Source: Amaurobius ferox (Eukaryota > Arthropoda > Arachnida > Araneae > Amaurobiidae). Taken from it: 64,000 nucleotides of DNA. This document shows positions 47,076 to 57,594 of this stretch, one piece after another. Below the pieces are notes generated by a model. It made no database searches and had not been told where the DNA came from. It was given only the letters and a program-made list of their open reading frames with translations. The stretch is from NCBI GenBank assembly GCA_951213105.1, contig OX578138.1, positions 94,906,914-94,970,913 of the forward strand, in the 5' to 3' direction. Each line of letters begins with the position of its first letter. Position 1 is the first letter of the stretch. A program made the position numbers and the translations under genes.

Positions 47076-47137
47076 ATTTACAATTTAAAATGACCATATG
47101 CTCTCTAAGCTCTTAATTCCATCATCCTCATTCCATT

Positions 47138-47300
47138 GTTCCATCATTTAAAATATCCATAAAATTTAAATATCCATCGTTCCATCATTTAAAATATCCA
47201 TAAAATTAAAATATCCATCGTTCCATCATTTAAAATATCCATAAAATTAAAATATCCATTTAAAAAATCCATATCGTTCCATCATTTAAAATATAAATAT
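47138..47300. repeat. 41-bp minisatellite in Helitron
   Basis: GTTCCATCATTTAAAATATC recurs at 47138, 47179, 47220 and 47275 (periods 41, 41, 55). Confidence 0.7.
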
Positions 47301-48099
47301 AATAATTTCTACAGTGCATATGTTAAGCTCTTATTTCATTTAAAATCGGAAGCGCGGGAAACGGAAAGTAAAAACTAATTCGGTTTCTTATTGTCCCACC
47401 CATCGCTATGCATATACAGAACCGTGACGTCACCTCCACCTTGACGTCCCCACCCACCACCTTCCCTGCTTCAGCGGGGGAGAAACGAACGGAACGCCGA
47501 GAAATTTAAAATCATGACGTCTTTAAAATTGCGATCCTGAAGACAATTTTCATTATTTCTGGACCAGATTAGACTTGTAAGAATGCCAGATATTTCAGCT
47601 TTCTAAAAATGTAAATTATTAGTCGAAATTATGAGTACTTTTTACTATGCGAGAATTTAAAAACCAAAAATCGTTTTTTTGAGCCAAAAGTGACTTTTGG
47701 TTTAAAATCTTTAAAAAATATTAGAAATCGAAATGGAGATTTGAAATTGATATATTTTTACTCGCAATTGTCTGCTCTTTTCGATGGTGTGAGTTGTTTT
47801 TTTCTACGACGTCTGGATCGTGGAGAAAAAAGGGCAAAAAAAGGTCGAAATCGCATAAAACATTAAATAAATAAAAAAATAATTAGAATTTTGAAAATCG
47901 GTTTTCACGTGTCCCCTTCCCTCCCCCCCAGGTCTCCGATTGCCAAATTTCGTAGCTCTCCGACGCGCGGTCGCGAAACGTATAGTGTATAAGACAGACA
48001 CACACACACACACACACACAGACATTGCCTTTTATTATTTAAGATAAAGGAGTTTCAAAATTTCTGTTATTGTGATTTTAAATCGATTTTGCTTTGCAG

Positions 48100-49985
48100 T
48101 GGGGATTTTAAAAGATTCGATACAGAAATTACAATCAGTGAATAATGGAAACCTACTTATTTTCAACGCAATCAAATACGCTTAAGGTTTCCAGAACTTT
48201 GAATGATATTTTGAAAGAAAAATAATAAAAATTCAGAATTTTCAATAATGTTACGTAAATAATCATGTATTATATAATTATTCATTAGAAACGATTAACA
48301 CAAATGCAGAACGCTAGGATGAATATTTCTATAGATATTGTACTTTTTAAAAATAAATTTATAAAAAAAACACATAAAATAAAAACAAGAACGATCAATC
48401 ATGCATAAAGCATTGATTATGAAACACTTTCCAACTGAAATGCAATTTTATTTAATCATCTCTAAAATGCGGTACATTCAGCACTGATATAATTTAAATT
48501 ATAACAGTGCTACAATAATTTATTATATCTGAAAACTTAAAACTTCTTCGAAAAAAATGAACTTTATTCACATAACGTCATTAAAATATAAATCGCCTGC
48601 TATCTATGTAAAAGCAATAAATATTCCATTCACAACATTTTTATTCCAGACTCCAGCGCTAAATAATTATATGTTAAAGAAATTCAGCAATTCTTATACA
48701 AATCATCTTACAATCACTTGTTTACATTATTCATCCATAAAAATTAAGTTTTGTTGTAGATATAATCATAGTTTGATTATCATGTAAACCCAATAATATT
48801 GTAATTGCATTGGCACAGAATATAGATGCACAGAAAATCCTCAAAAATAAAGCGATTTTAGGACGAATGTAACACTAAATATAAACTTGAAAAAAACTTT
48901 AAAAATCACGATTTTTACACTTTAAAATGAGATGACTGCTATATTTTATTTTGAAGGGCGTCACGTGATCTCTTCATTTAATAAGTATGTCATTATTATT
49001 TTAAATTTTATTTAAAGAATTACCGAACATATTTACTGAAATTTATTTTATATATTTCTTAGGATAATTTGAATATTTCATAATATTTTGGAAATAATTT
49101 GTGAATTTTAAATTCGCTTAAAAAGTGTTAAGAATTAGGTTTCATAGGGTTCAATGTATTTCACTTTTGCAACCCGATTTCAATCCAAAACTAATTGGGT
49201 GATAGTAATTTACATTTCCCTCTGTTCCACAGACCGTCTCAACAACATATTAAACTTGCATTTTGATAAAGTCATTTTTACGGCAGGTACCGTGGGAACT
49301 TACAGACAGAGAGACATAATGAATGAACAAAGTTAACTTTTCAACTATGTTGGAAAGTGTTAAAAAGTATTAACTTTTGTGAAATATGTTCACTTTCATA
49401 TGTAATATTATGCGATAAATTTGTAAATATCATTCTTCTGATCTAGTCTGTTCCATTCACGTGAGAAATTACTTTGTATTGTATTCAAACAACCAATAAT
49501 TTTTTATTAGTCATTAATATATAAGAAAAGCTGTTCTAATCATATGTGTGTAACGCTTTGCAATAAATTTGGATAACTTGAACATTAATTTAGCGAAATT
49601 TGCCAACAGTCATTTATATATAAGAAATGTTCTTCTCCCCGTTTGTCTGTAACACTTACTTACAAATTTGACGAACTTAGGGACTCAATTAGCCATATGT
49701 CGCCAACATGGCGATATTTTGCATCAGATTGATGAAAATATCGTTAACATTGCAAAAAATGTCGCTCAATTAACGAAAATGACGCCAAAATAATGAATTA
49801 ATTATCCAAATATTTAAATATACATGCGATATTGCTTATTTCGGATGTTATGCATATTGATAACTGCCAATTATCAGTTGGGTGAAATATAAGTTACTTG
49901 TGTACTTCTAAATAGTTTTATATGTTGCCATCCAGAAAAAGCGCTAAATGCACAGTTCAACATTAAAAACAAAAAAATCACATAA
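48100..49985 (+). repeat. Family R4 repeat interrupted by family H
   Basis: 48100-48383 matches 56985-57240 (ATTAGAAACGATTAACACAAA and neighbours). The match resumes at 49370 with GTTCACTTTCATATGTAATA and continues to GCGCTAAATGCACAGTTC. The gap is filled by family-H copy 6. R4 is non-coding. Confidence 0.5.
48384..49361 (-). mobile_element. Family H element, copy 6
   Basis: Complete at both ends (AACAAGAACGATCAATC; GTTGGAAAGTGTT), but 0.98 kb long owing to internal deletions. It sits within R4; the R4 sequence on either side fits together, which places the boundaries to within a few bases in A/T-rich flanks. Confidence 0.6.
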
Positions 49986-49988
49986 AAT

Positions 49989-51156
49989 AAACACGAAAGA
50001 TAAATCATGCATAAAGCATTCCAACAACATGAAATACTTTCCAACTAAAATGCAATTTTTAAACATCTCTAAAATGCGATACATTCAGCGGTGATGTTTT
50101 TAAAATTATTACAATACTACAATTAATTTTTATATTTGAAAATTTCATCAAAAACAAATAAACTTTATTCAAATAACGTCATCGAAATATAAACCGCTCT
50201 CTATATCAAAGTAGTGAATATTTCATTCATGGAATGGTTTCCATTCCTTTCATTCAGCGGCGATATTTTTAAAATTTTCACAATAATACAATAATTTATT
50301 TTACGTAAAAACGTAAAACCATGGAAGTAAAATTACTTTCTAACTCCATGTTTAAAACTACAATGAAAAAGCAATAACATAGAATCGTCTGCTTCTCTAT
50401 TCAAAATAAATGAATGTTTCATTCATATCAGCTATATTGCAGACTCCAGAGCTAAATAATGTTGCGTTAAACAAATTCAGCAATTCTTATACAGCACATC
50501 TTGCAACTTCACGTGTTTACATTCTCCATGCGTGAAAATTAGGCTTCGTTGTCGAAAAAATTAAAGTCTGATGATCATTTAAACTCGAAAATACTGTAAT
50601 TGCATTGGCGCAGTATATAGTTCCACAGAAAAAAAAAAAAAAATAAAGCGGTTTTTGGACGGAAGCAAACACTAAATATAAATTAAAAGGAACTTTAAAA
50701 ATCACGATTTTCACACAAGATGGATGCCATATTTTATTTTGAAGTTGGTCACGTGATCTTTTCATATAATATGGGTGCAGTTATTATTTTAATTTTTATT
50801 TAAAAAACTACAGAAATATTTTGCTGAATTTTTTTATGTATTTTATGGGATAATTTAAATATTTGAAAAGTTTTCGAAGCGATTTGTGAATTTTAACTCC
50901 GCTTAAATTTTTTTTGAAAAATTAAATCCCACAGGCTTCAGTGTATTTCATTTTTTTAGTCCGTGTTTAAACCGAAGCTAATTGGGTGATATTATTCACT
51001 TACATTCCCATATGTTCCACAGACCGCCTCAACAACATACTAAAATTTCATTTTGATAAAGTCATTTTTACGGCAGTTATGGTGCAAACGGACAGGCTGA
51101 CAGACACAATAAATGAACAAAGTCATAAACACTTTTCAACTATGTTGTAAAGTGTT
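49989..51156 (-). mobile_element. Family H element, copy 7
   Basis: A 1.17-kb copy, flanked on the left by the same ACATAAAATAA sequence and on the right by the same R4 stretch (ATGTTCACTTTCATATG, 51190) as copy 6. The pair therefore looks like a duplication of element plus flank and not two insertions. Confidence 0.6.
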
Positions 51157-51165
51157 CAAAAAATA

Positions 51166-51308
51166 TATATATGCTCTTGTGACATATGTTCACTTTCATA
51201 TGTAATATTATACGATAAATTTGGCAACATCGATAAATTTGTCAACAAATGTGTGAACATCAACATGTGCCAACACTATATTGAGCTTTTCATCTTATGC
51301 AACAGTTT
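51166..51308 (+). repeat. R4 fragment between two H copies
   Basis: Contains GTTCACTTTCATATGTAATA and continues briefly like 49374-49440. It forms the loop of the inverted pair of H copies 7 and 8. Confidence 0.45.
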
Positions 51309-52615
51309 TAACACTTTACAACAAAGTTGAAAAGTGTTTATGACTTGGTTCATTCTGTCTGTCTGTCTGTCTGTCTGTCTGTCCGTTAGCACGATAACTG
51401 CCGTAAAAATGACTTAATCAAAATGAAATTTTAGTATGTTGTTCAGAGGGTCTGTAGGACCTATGGGAATATAAATGAAAAATATAATCCAATTAGTTTT
51501 GGATTGAACCCGGGTTGAAAAAATGAAATACATTGAGCACTATGGGACCTAATTTTTCAAACATTTTTTAAGCGAATTTAAAATTCACAAATTGCTTCGA
51601 AAATTTTAGGTAATATTCAAATTGTTCCATAAAATATAGAAAAAAAAATTCAGCGAAATATATTCAGTAGTTTTTTAACTAAAAATTAAAATATTAATTT
51701 CACCTCTTATGAAACGATCACGTGACCATGATAAGAAACGATCACATGACCAACTTCAAAATGATATATGTCATCCATCTTGTTTCAAAATCGTGATTTT
51801 TTAAGTTCTTTTTAATTCATATTGAGTGTTGTATCCGTCTTAAAACTACTTTATTTTTGCTTAAATTCTGTGCATCTACATACTGAAACAACGCAATGAC
51901 AATATATTTGAGTTTAAATTCTCATTCAAATTTGATTATTTCTACAACTAAGCCTATTTTTCACTTATGTAAAATGTAAACAGCAAAATATGTAGAATGA
52001 GTTGTATTAGAATTGCTGTATTTCTTTAACACAAAATAATTTAGTCCATGGAGTCTGCATGGCTGATATGAATGAAATATTAATTGATTTTATGAAGAGA
52101 AGGACAATTTTTTTTCGATGAAGTTTTAAGCATAGAGTTTACTTACTTGTAGCTCCATGGTCTTAATTTTTAAATAAAATAAATTATTTTAGTATTGTGA
52201 TGAATGAAATGAATGGGAGAAAGTTATGAATGAAATCCTGTTTTATAGAGAGATCCAGGCGTGTTATTTTTTCTATGACGTCATTTGAATTAATCTGAGC
52301 TGTTTTCGATGAAGTTTTCAAAAATAATAAATTATTGCAGTATTATGATAGTTTTAAAAACATTACCGTGGAATGTATCGCATTTTAGAGATATTTAAAC
52401 CAGGCAATTTTTATTTCAATGCCGTCATTTGAATGAAGTTCATTTTTTCAATGAACTTTTAAGTTTTCAAATATAATAAATCAATGTAGTATTGTGATAA
52501 GTTTTAAAATATTACCGAGGAATGTATTGCATTTTAGACTTTTTTAAATAACATTGCATTGAATTTGGAAAGTGTTTCATAATCAATGCTTTAAGCATGA
52601 TTGATCTTTCTTGTT
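51309..52615 (+). mobile_element. Family H element, copy 8, full length
   Basis: Best-preserved copy. It has 5' TAACACTTTACAACAAAGTT with the complementary hairpin arm, (CTGT)n, CCGTTAGCACGATAACTGCC, the body, 3' GTTTGG-like subterminal motif GGAAAGTGTTTCATAATC, the stem-loop and TCTTTCTTGTTT. It is inverted relative to copy 7, giving a palindrome of about 2.6 kb. Non-coding. Confidence 0.65.
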
Positions 52616-52646
52616 TCAATATGAAAGTTAATTCATTGTATTGCAT

Positions 52647-53151
52647 AGTCAACCCTCCTATAACACGGCACTCTCATAATGCGGTTTTCATATGCGACAG
52701 CCCTCGCATAATGCGGTACTCTTAAACGCGATTTACATATAACGCGGGAGTCTTATAACGCGATTTTTCTATAATACAACTCAATTAGCTTAAGCAGTCT
52801 CCCTATAGTAATATGAATTTTTCTATTACACTTTTGCGGTTGAAATTAATGTTAAATTCCTCTGTTTTTTTCATCCACGTACATCGGCATTTTTAATTCC
52901 AGTTATCAGGGAAATCCCCTGTAAATGCACAAATATACAGCATTGCGTTTTCCATATAATGTGGCTCGAATTTTTCTGTTTTGTACTAATTCTGAGTTTC
53001 TTATAAAGCGGTTTCCATAAAACACGGTGTGCGGTGTCCATATTGCACAATACGAATTAATCTGATTTGCACTAATCTGAGGTCCTTATAACGCAGTTTC
53101 CATATAACGCGGTGTTAATTAATTGCGCTGACTGTATAGGAGGTTTGACTG
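52647..53151. mobile_element. MITE with CAGTCAAACCTCC-type inverted repeats
   Basis: The left end AGTCAACCCTCCTATAACAC and the right end GGAGGTTTGACTG (53139-53151) are terminal inverted repeats. Inside both ends, short repeats of the form ATAACGCGG recur at least six times (52666, 52735, 52755, 53090 and 53105 regions), likely transposase-binding repeats. The 505-bp length and the lack of coding suggest a non-autonomous pogo/Tigger-like element. Confidence 0.6.
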
Positions 53152-53362
53152 TTACTCTCATGTGCTAACAACTTCAGATTTTTGATATCAATATTTACTC
53201 TTATACCATTACTGCGTGTTGAATGTTTCTGTGTATATTTACGTATGTCTGTGTATGCCTTTGTGCATTTATTTCTGTGTTTTTCCCTGCCGTCCGTTGT
53301 AACTACGAGACACTGGGGTCCCTTGGGAGAGTCCAAAATCTATGTAACAATAATACAAAAAT
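53152..53362. other. Unassigned, possible LINE 3' tail
   Basis: CTATGTAACAATAATACAAA (53340-53359) resembles a retroposon tail, but no coding sequence precedes it. Confidence 0.2.
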
Positions 53363-54035
53363 TCTGATGTGGACAGCAAGTCACTTTCCCTGCAGACTTA
53401 TATCCACTTTCTCTTTATTTTAATTAAATTTGATTCATTTTTAATTCAATTTTCGTTCTCATTTGGCAACTGGAATACGCAAAAACTAAAATATCTCGAG
53501 AACGGCTAGTCCTAGTGTAATGGGGTTGGTCATTCTGTTCATAATTAAAAATTACGTGTAAGACAGGCATTTAATGTATATTTTGGGGGGGTCATTTTAC
53601 AAAAAAAGGCAGGTTATATATTTTTCGAATTATACCAAATTATTATCAGCATCAGGGTAACCCAAAAGGGACTTATCTAGCGAATTTTGTAAAATTCTGT
53701 CCATTAGTTTTTCAGCTAGAGTGTTTCAAGCTTTTGCGGGCTATTTCGCAATAAAAAGGCGGGTTCTTCTATTCCAAATCGTACCCAAAACCAATCAGCA
53801 CCATATTCGTCCACAAGTGACTCACCTACCAAATTTTATGAAACTGGGTTTATTAGTTTTTTAGTTAGAGTGGTTGCAATATCTGCACAGACAGACAGAC
53901 AGACACACAGGCGTCACGCTAAAAATAGATTTTTCGTATTCTAGAGATCTCGAAGCGTGTGGATCCGTCGAAAACTCGAGTTGCGATTTTCGGCATGATT
54001 CCAATATTTTCCTTATACATTACCATGTATTGTAG
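53363..54035 (-). repeat. Family R5 repeat, copy 3
   Basis: On the - strand this runs from ATTACCATGTATTG/CGATTTTCGGCATGATTCC-complement (about 54035) to GGGAAAGTGACTTGCTGTCC (53366-53390 region). It is colinear with copy 2 at 29.5 kb, including the two GGCAGG/GGCGGG blocks at 53608 and 53758 and a short (GACA)n at 53886. Confidence 0.55.
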
Positions 54036-54109
54036 GGAAATAAAAAATTGCATATTACTGATAGTATTTAATGAAAACACTGAAATTTTAATCTTAGTTT
54101 TATTTCTTA

Positions 54110-54345
54110 CCCTATATACATAGTAATGGGGTCGAAAATTCGAATTCGAATTTTCGATGAAAAAGCACATTTTACGTATCAAATGAACTAAAATCAATTC
54201 TGGGGTGATGTCTGTGTCCATGTGTATGATAGTGTATGTATGTTAGTGTACGTATGTTAGTGTGTTTATGTTAGTATGTGTGTGTCCGTGAGACTGTGGA
54301 AACGATATTTCAAGAATGAATGGAATGTTTCGAAGGTCATTTGGT
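54110..54345 (+). repeat. R4 5'-end fragment
   Basis: ATGGGGTCGAAAATTCGAAT followed by TTCGAATTTTCGA and a GTGT-rich tract matches the R4 start at 56780-56940. The LINE fragment lies directly beyond it. Confidence 0.45.
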
Positions 54346-54349
54346 ACGA

Positions 54350-55290
54350 TTGTTGTTGTTGTTATTGTTTCTCATCCCCAAGGCCAGCAGTGCTAGATCA
54401 GGTCCATAAGCCCGCTCAATCTCAGAAAGTCCAGCACCAAAAGGGGGTCTTGAACCAGGTCTTGTCTGGTGAGCCCCAGACAGGATAAAATGTGGTCAGG
54501 GGAGGCTTGAGCAGTTGAACACTTAGTGCAGATTTCGAAATGCTTACTACCACCGATAAAATTCATTGATGACAGATGACCACTGAGGAAGCGAGTAAGT
54601 GTAGTTTGATCTCGTCTAATGCTGCCCCAAACCAAAGAGCCGCCTTGGCTCCTACTCTGGTACCATGTGTACCAGTGGTACCATCCAGACGGCCTTGTCT
54701 TTTGCCTTACATTTAGAAAAAAGCTCCGAATAAGTAAGAGGAGCGAAAATCGTGATGGCCTCTTCAGCACCTGCTTTGGCCAAACTGCCCGCAATCTCAT
54801 TTCCAGCAATATCGACATGAGACGGAATCCACTGAAAGTGGATCTGATGGGAAAGGGGGAGTTGTTTTATTTTCCTTAGGATGTCTGCACTAGCACTGTC
54901 CCTGACAGTCGGCCAGGTGCTGAATGGCACTCCTACTATCCGAAAAGATCCAGATATCAATAAACCGCGAAAGCGACATGATGGAGTCCAGACCCTCAAG
55001 AATTGCAATGAGCTCTCTTCGGAAGACCGAGCAGAAGTCCGGATTTCTTCTCTTGATTTTTAATTCCTGATCCCGAAGTTTAATATAAATGCCGCTGCCC
55101 GAACTGTCATCATCCAGTTTACTGCCGTCCGTATACAACTGAACAGCGTCCATGGGCACACTATTAATTCTTTCGAGAGCTAACTTTTCAGGTAGCACGG
55201 CAATTCCATCTGTTTGCTAACCATGACAGGAAGGTCAACATGAAAGTGAACCCCGTCGAGACCCTCAAAGAGAAGCATATGTCATTATCA
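54350..55290 (-). pseudogene. Spider-type non-LTR retrotransposon, RNase H and C-terminal fragment
   Basis: The 5'-truncated ORF2 end is spread over three frames (55198-54890, 55008-54652, 54818-54393), so at least two frameshifts are present. RNase H motifs in order: LYTDGSK, SVFRRELIAI, IFSDSRSAIQHL, then WIPSHVDIAGNEIAGSLAKA. The usual final catalytic Asp (NE-AD) is Gly here. The zinc-knuckle-like CTKCSTAQASPDHILSCLGL and DPLLVLDFLR tail follow. A 3' tail of (AAC)n lies at 54350-54366. This wording is what I know from spider LINEs with RNase H (I-like group; exact clade uncertain). It is inactive. Confidence 0.8.
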
Positions 55291-55324
55291 AAATACTATT
55301 TTTAGTTGTAAAAACTTGCATTTT

Positions 55325-56108
55325 TGACACTTTAAAACATAGTTGAAAACATAGTCTGTCTATCTGCCTGCCTATCCGTTAGCAGCGATAACTGTCATAA
55401 AAATGACTTTATCAAAATGAAATTTTAGTATGTTGTTCAGACAGTCTGTAGGACCTATTGGAATATAAATGAATAATATCACCCAATCAGTTTCGGATTG
55501 AACCCGGGTTGAAAAAATGAAATACATTGAACCCTATGGGACCTAATTTTTCAAACATTTTTTAAGCGAATTTAAAACTGACAAATTCCTTCGAAAGTTT
55601 TATGAAATAATCAAATTATACAATAAAATATATAAAAAAAATTCAGCAAAATATATTCAGTAGTTTTTTAAATAAAAATTAAAATAATAATTACACCGTT
55701 TACATGGAGAGATCAGGTGACCATTATATGAAGATACCACGTGACTATTATATGAATAAATCACTTCAAAATAAAATATGGTATCCATCTCGTATCAAAA
55801 TCGTGATTTTTATTCCTTTTAATTCATATTTAGTGTTATATCCGTCCTAAAATCGCTTTATTTTTGCTTAAATTCTGTGCATTAATGTTCTGAAATAACG
55901 CAATTGCAATATATTTCAGTTTAAATGATGATCAAATTTTGATTATTTCTACAACGAAGCCTAATTTTAATTGATGCAGAATGTAAGCAAGTGATTGTAG
56001 AATGAGTTGTTATAGGAATTACTGAATATTTTCATGCAAAATTATTTAACTCTGGAGTCTGGAATAAATTCATAATCAGTGCTCTATGCATGATTCATCT
56101 TTCTTGTT
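55325..56108 (+). mobile_element. Family H element, copy 9, internally deleted
   Basis: The 5' hairpin region is degraded. The body to about 56050 follows copy 8, then jumps straight to TTCATAATCAGTGCTCTATG and the TCTTTCTTGTTT end. About 450 bp of the 3' body is lost. It abuts the 5' truncation point of the LINE. Confidence 0.5.
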
Positions 56109-56749
56109 TAACTTATTAATTCTATTGATAATATATTACTACAATACCCGAAAACTACTAGCGCTCTGCATTTTCATTCTGTAATTTAGCATTTTCAAAT
56201 AACAAGCTTATTTGGAATTAATGAAAAAATAACATACTATAACTCCAACATTAATATGCGCATATTCAACAATTTACAAAAAAAAACATACATCTTATTT
56301 AAAATGTTGAAAGAGATTGAATTTATTCGCAATTTGTCAAGGAATTGTGAGTCAGGGAATCTAAAATTCATGCTTTCAGTCTGATTTATTGCGTTTAAGT
56401 GAAGCTCAAGAAAAACATAAATCACTTCCCTTCATGAAATATTTAAAACCCTTCCAAAATTCCTGAAAACGTTAGAAACAAACTCCGTATTCATTTCGGT
56501 GGTTTTTATAATCTAATAAATGAGTTTTCTGAAATACGACACTGTCAACATATATGCAGAGATAAAAATATTATATGCCTATCCTCCAGAGTAATAAATA
56601 TTTTCTTATGATGGAGGGGATAATTAATGATTTCAGTAGCTGTAGGCAGAAAATGAAGAGAATGGAAATTAAAAACATCTTCATTTGCAGTAACTATTTC
56701 AATTACTTGAAATATATTTTAAATTTTTTTACTAACTAAACCTCTTTTT
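56109..56749. other. No recognised feature
   Basis: AT-rich DNA between H copy 9 and the R4 element. Confidence 0.4.
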
Positions 56750-56889
56750 ACTTTTCTTATATACATAAGGAAAGTATTGTGACGGGGTCGAAAATTCGAA
56801 TTCGAGTCTTCGACGGGAGAGCACGTTTCAAGCATCTCTGATCACAAATCGAACATATTTGACGTGATGTCTGTGTGTGTGTGTGTATG

Positions 56890-56920
<31 letters not shown>

Positions 56921-57594
56921 CAGTGAGTCTGTGGAGACGATAACTGACGAACGAATGGACCAATTCGAACAGAATTTGGTACAAAAATCACAATCCGTAA
57001 ACACTGGAAGCCTATTGTTTTTATGCGCAATCGAATGATCGGAACCCTACTAAATTTTTGAATGAAATTTTGAAAAAATCGTCAAAAAAACAAAACCGCT
57101 AATAAAGATACGCAAATAGACATTTCCTAATGTAATTTTTCATTAGAAAACGATTGGCATAAATTTTGGAACGCTAACATGAACCGTTCTCGAAATATTG
57201 TACATTTTTCAAAAAAATTATTAAAAAGTCATATAAAAAAATATTTCCTATTGAGAAACATGTTCACTTTTCATATGTAATACCATGCGATGAATTGGGT
57301 GACATCATTCTCGTGGATCTAGTTCTTTCCATTCATGAAAAAAGATACTTTAAGTAATACTTTTGTATTTGAACGCCAATAGTCATTTATCTGCTGTAAG
57401 AATAACTTATTTCTTCATCCAATAACGCTTGACGAGATATTGGCGACGAATTTGTCAGAATGTCGCCAACTTGGCGACTTTTTTAAACATTGCCAAATTA
57501 ACGAAAATCTCGCCAAATAGATAAAAATGACGCTAAATCAATGAAAATGACGACTAATTGCCGAAAATTCAATATTTTGGAAAGAATATTAGTA

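Larger units (their letters stand above)
45277..48044 (-). mobile_element. Helitron family C, complete, carrying a SINE array
   Basis: Read on the - strand, the 5' end is TCTTAAATAATAAAAGGCAA (start 48044, after A), followed by a (TG)n tract and GAGAGCTACGAAATTTGG. The 3' end is GGTCGCCAAAGGCGGCTAG (ending 45277, before T). CGCC-AAA-GGCG is a strong hairpin immediately before CTAG, as in classical Helitrons. Length is 2768 bp. The 3' half is a tandem array of tRNA-headed SINE units; the 5' half contains a minisatellite. No Rep/helicase is present. The same 3' end recurs at 62515. Confidence 0.85.

Noticed and set aside
43171..47116. GC-rich overlapping frames of 80-130 codons
   Set aside because: They are SINE bodies and tRNA-like heads read in several frames on both strands.
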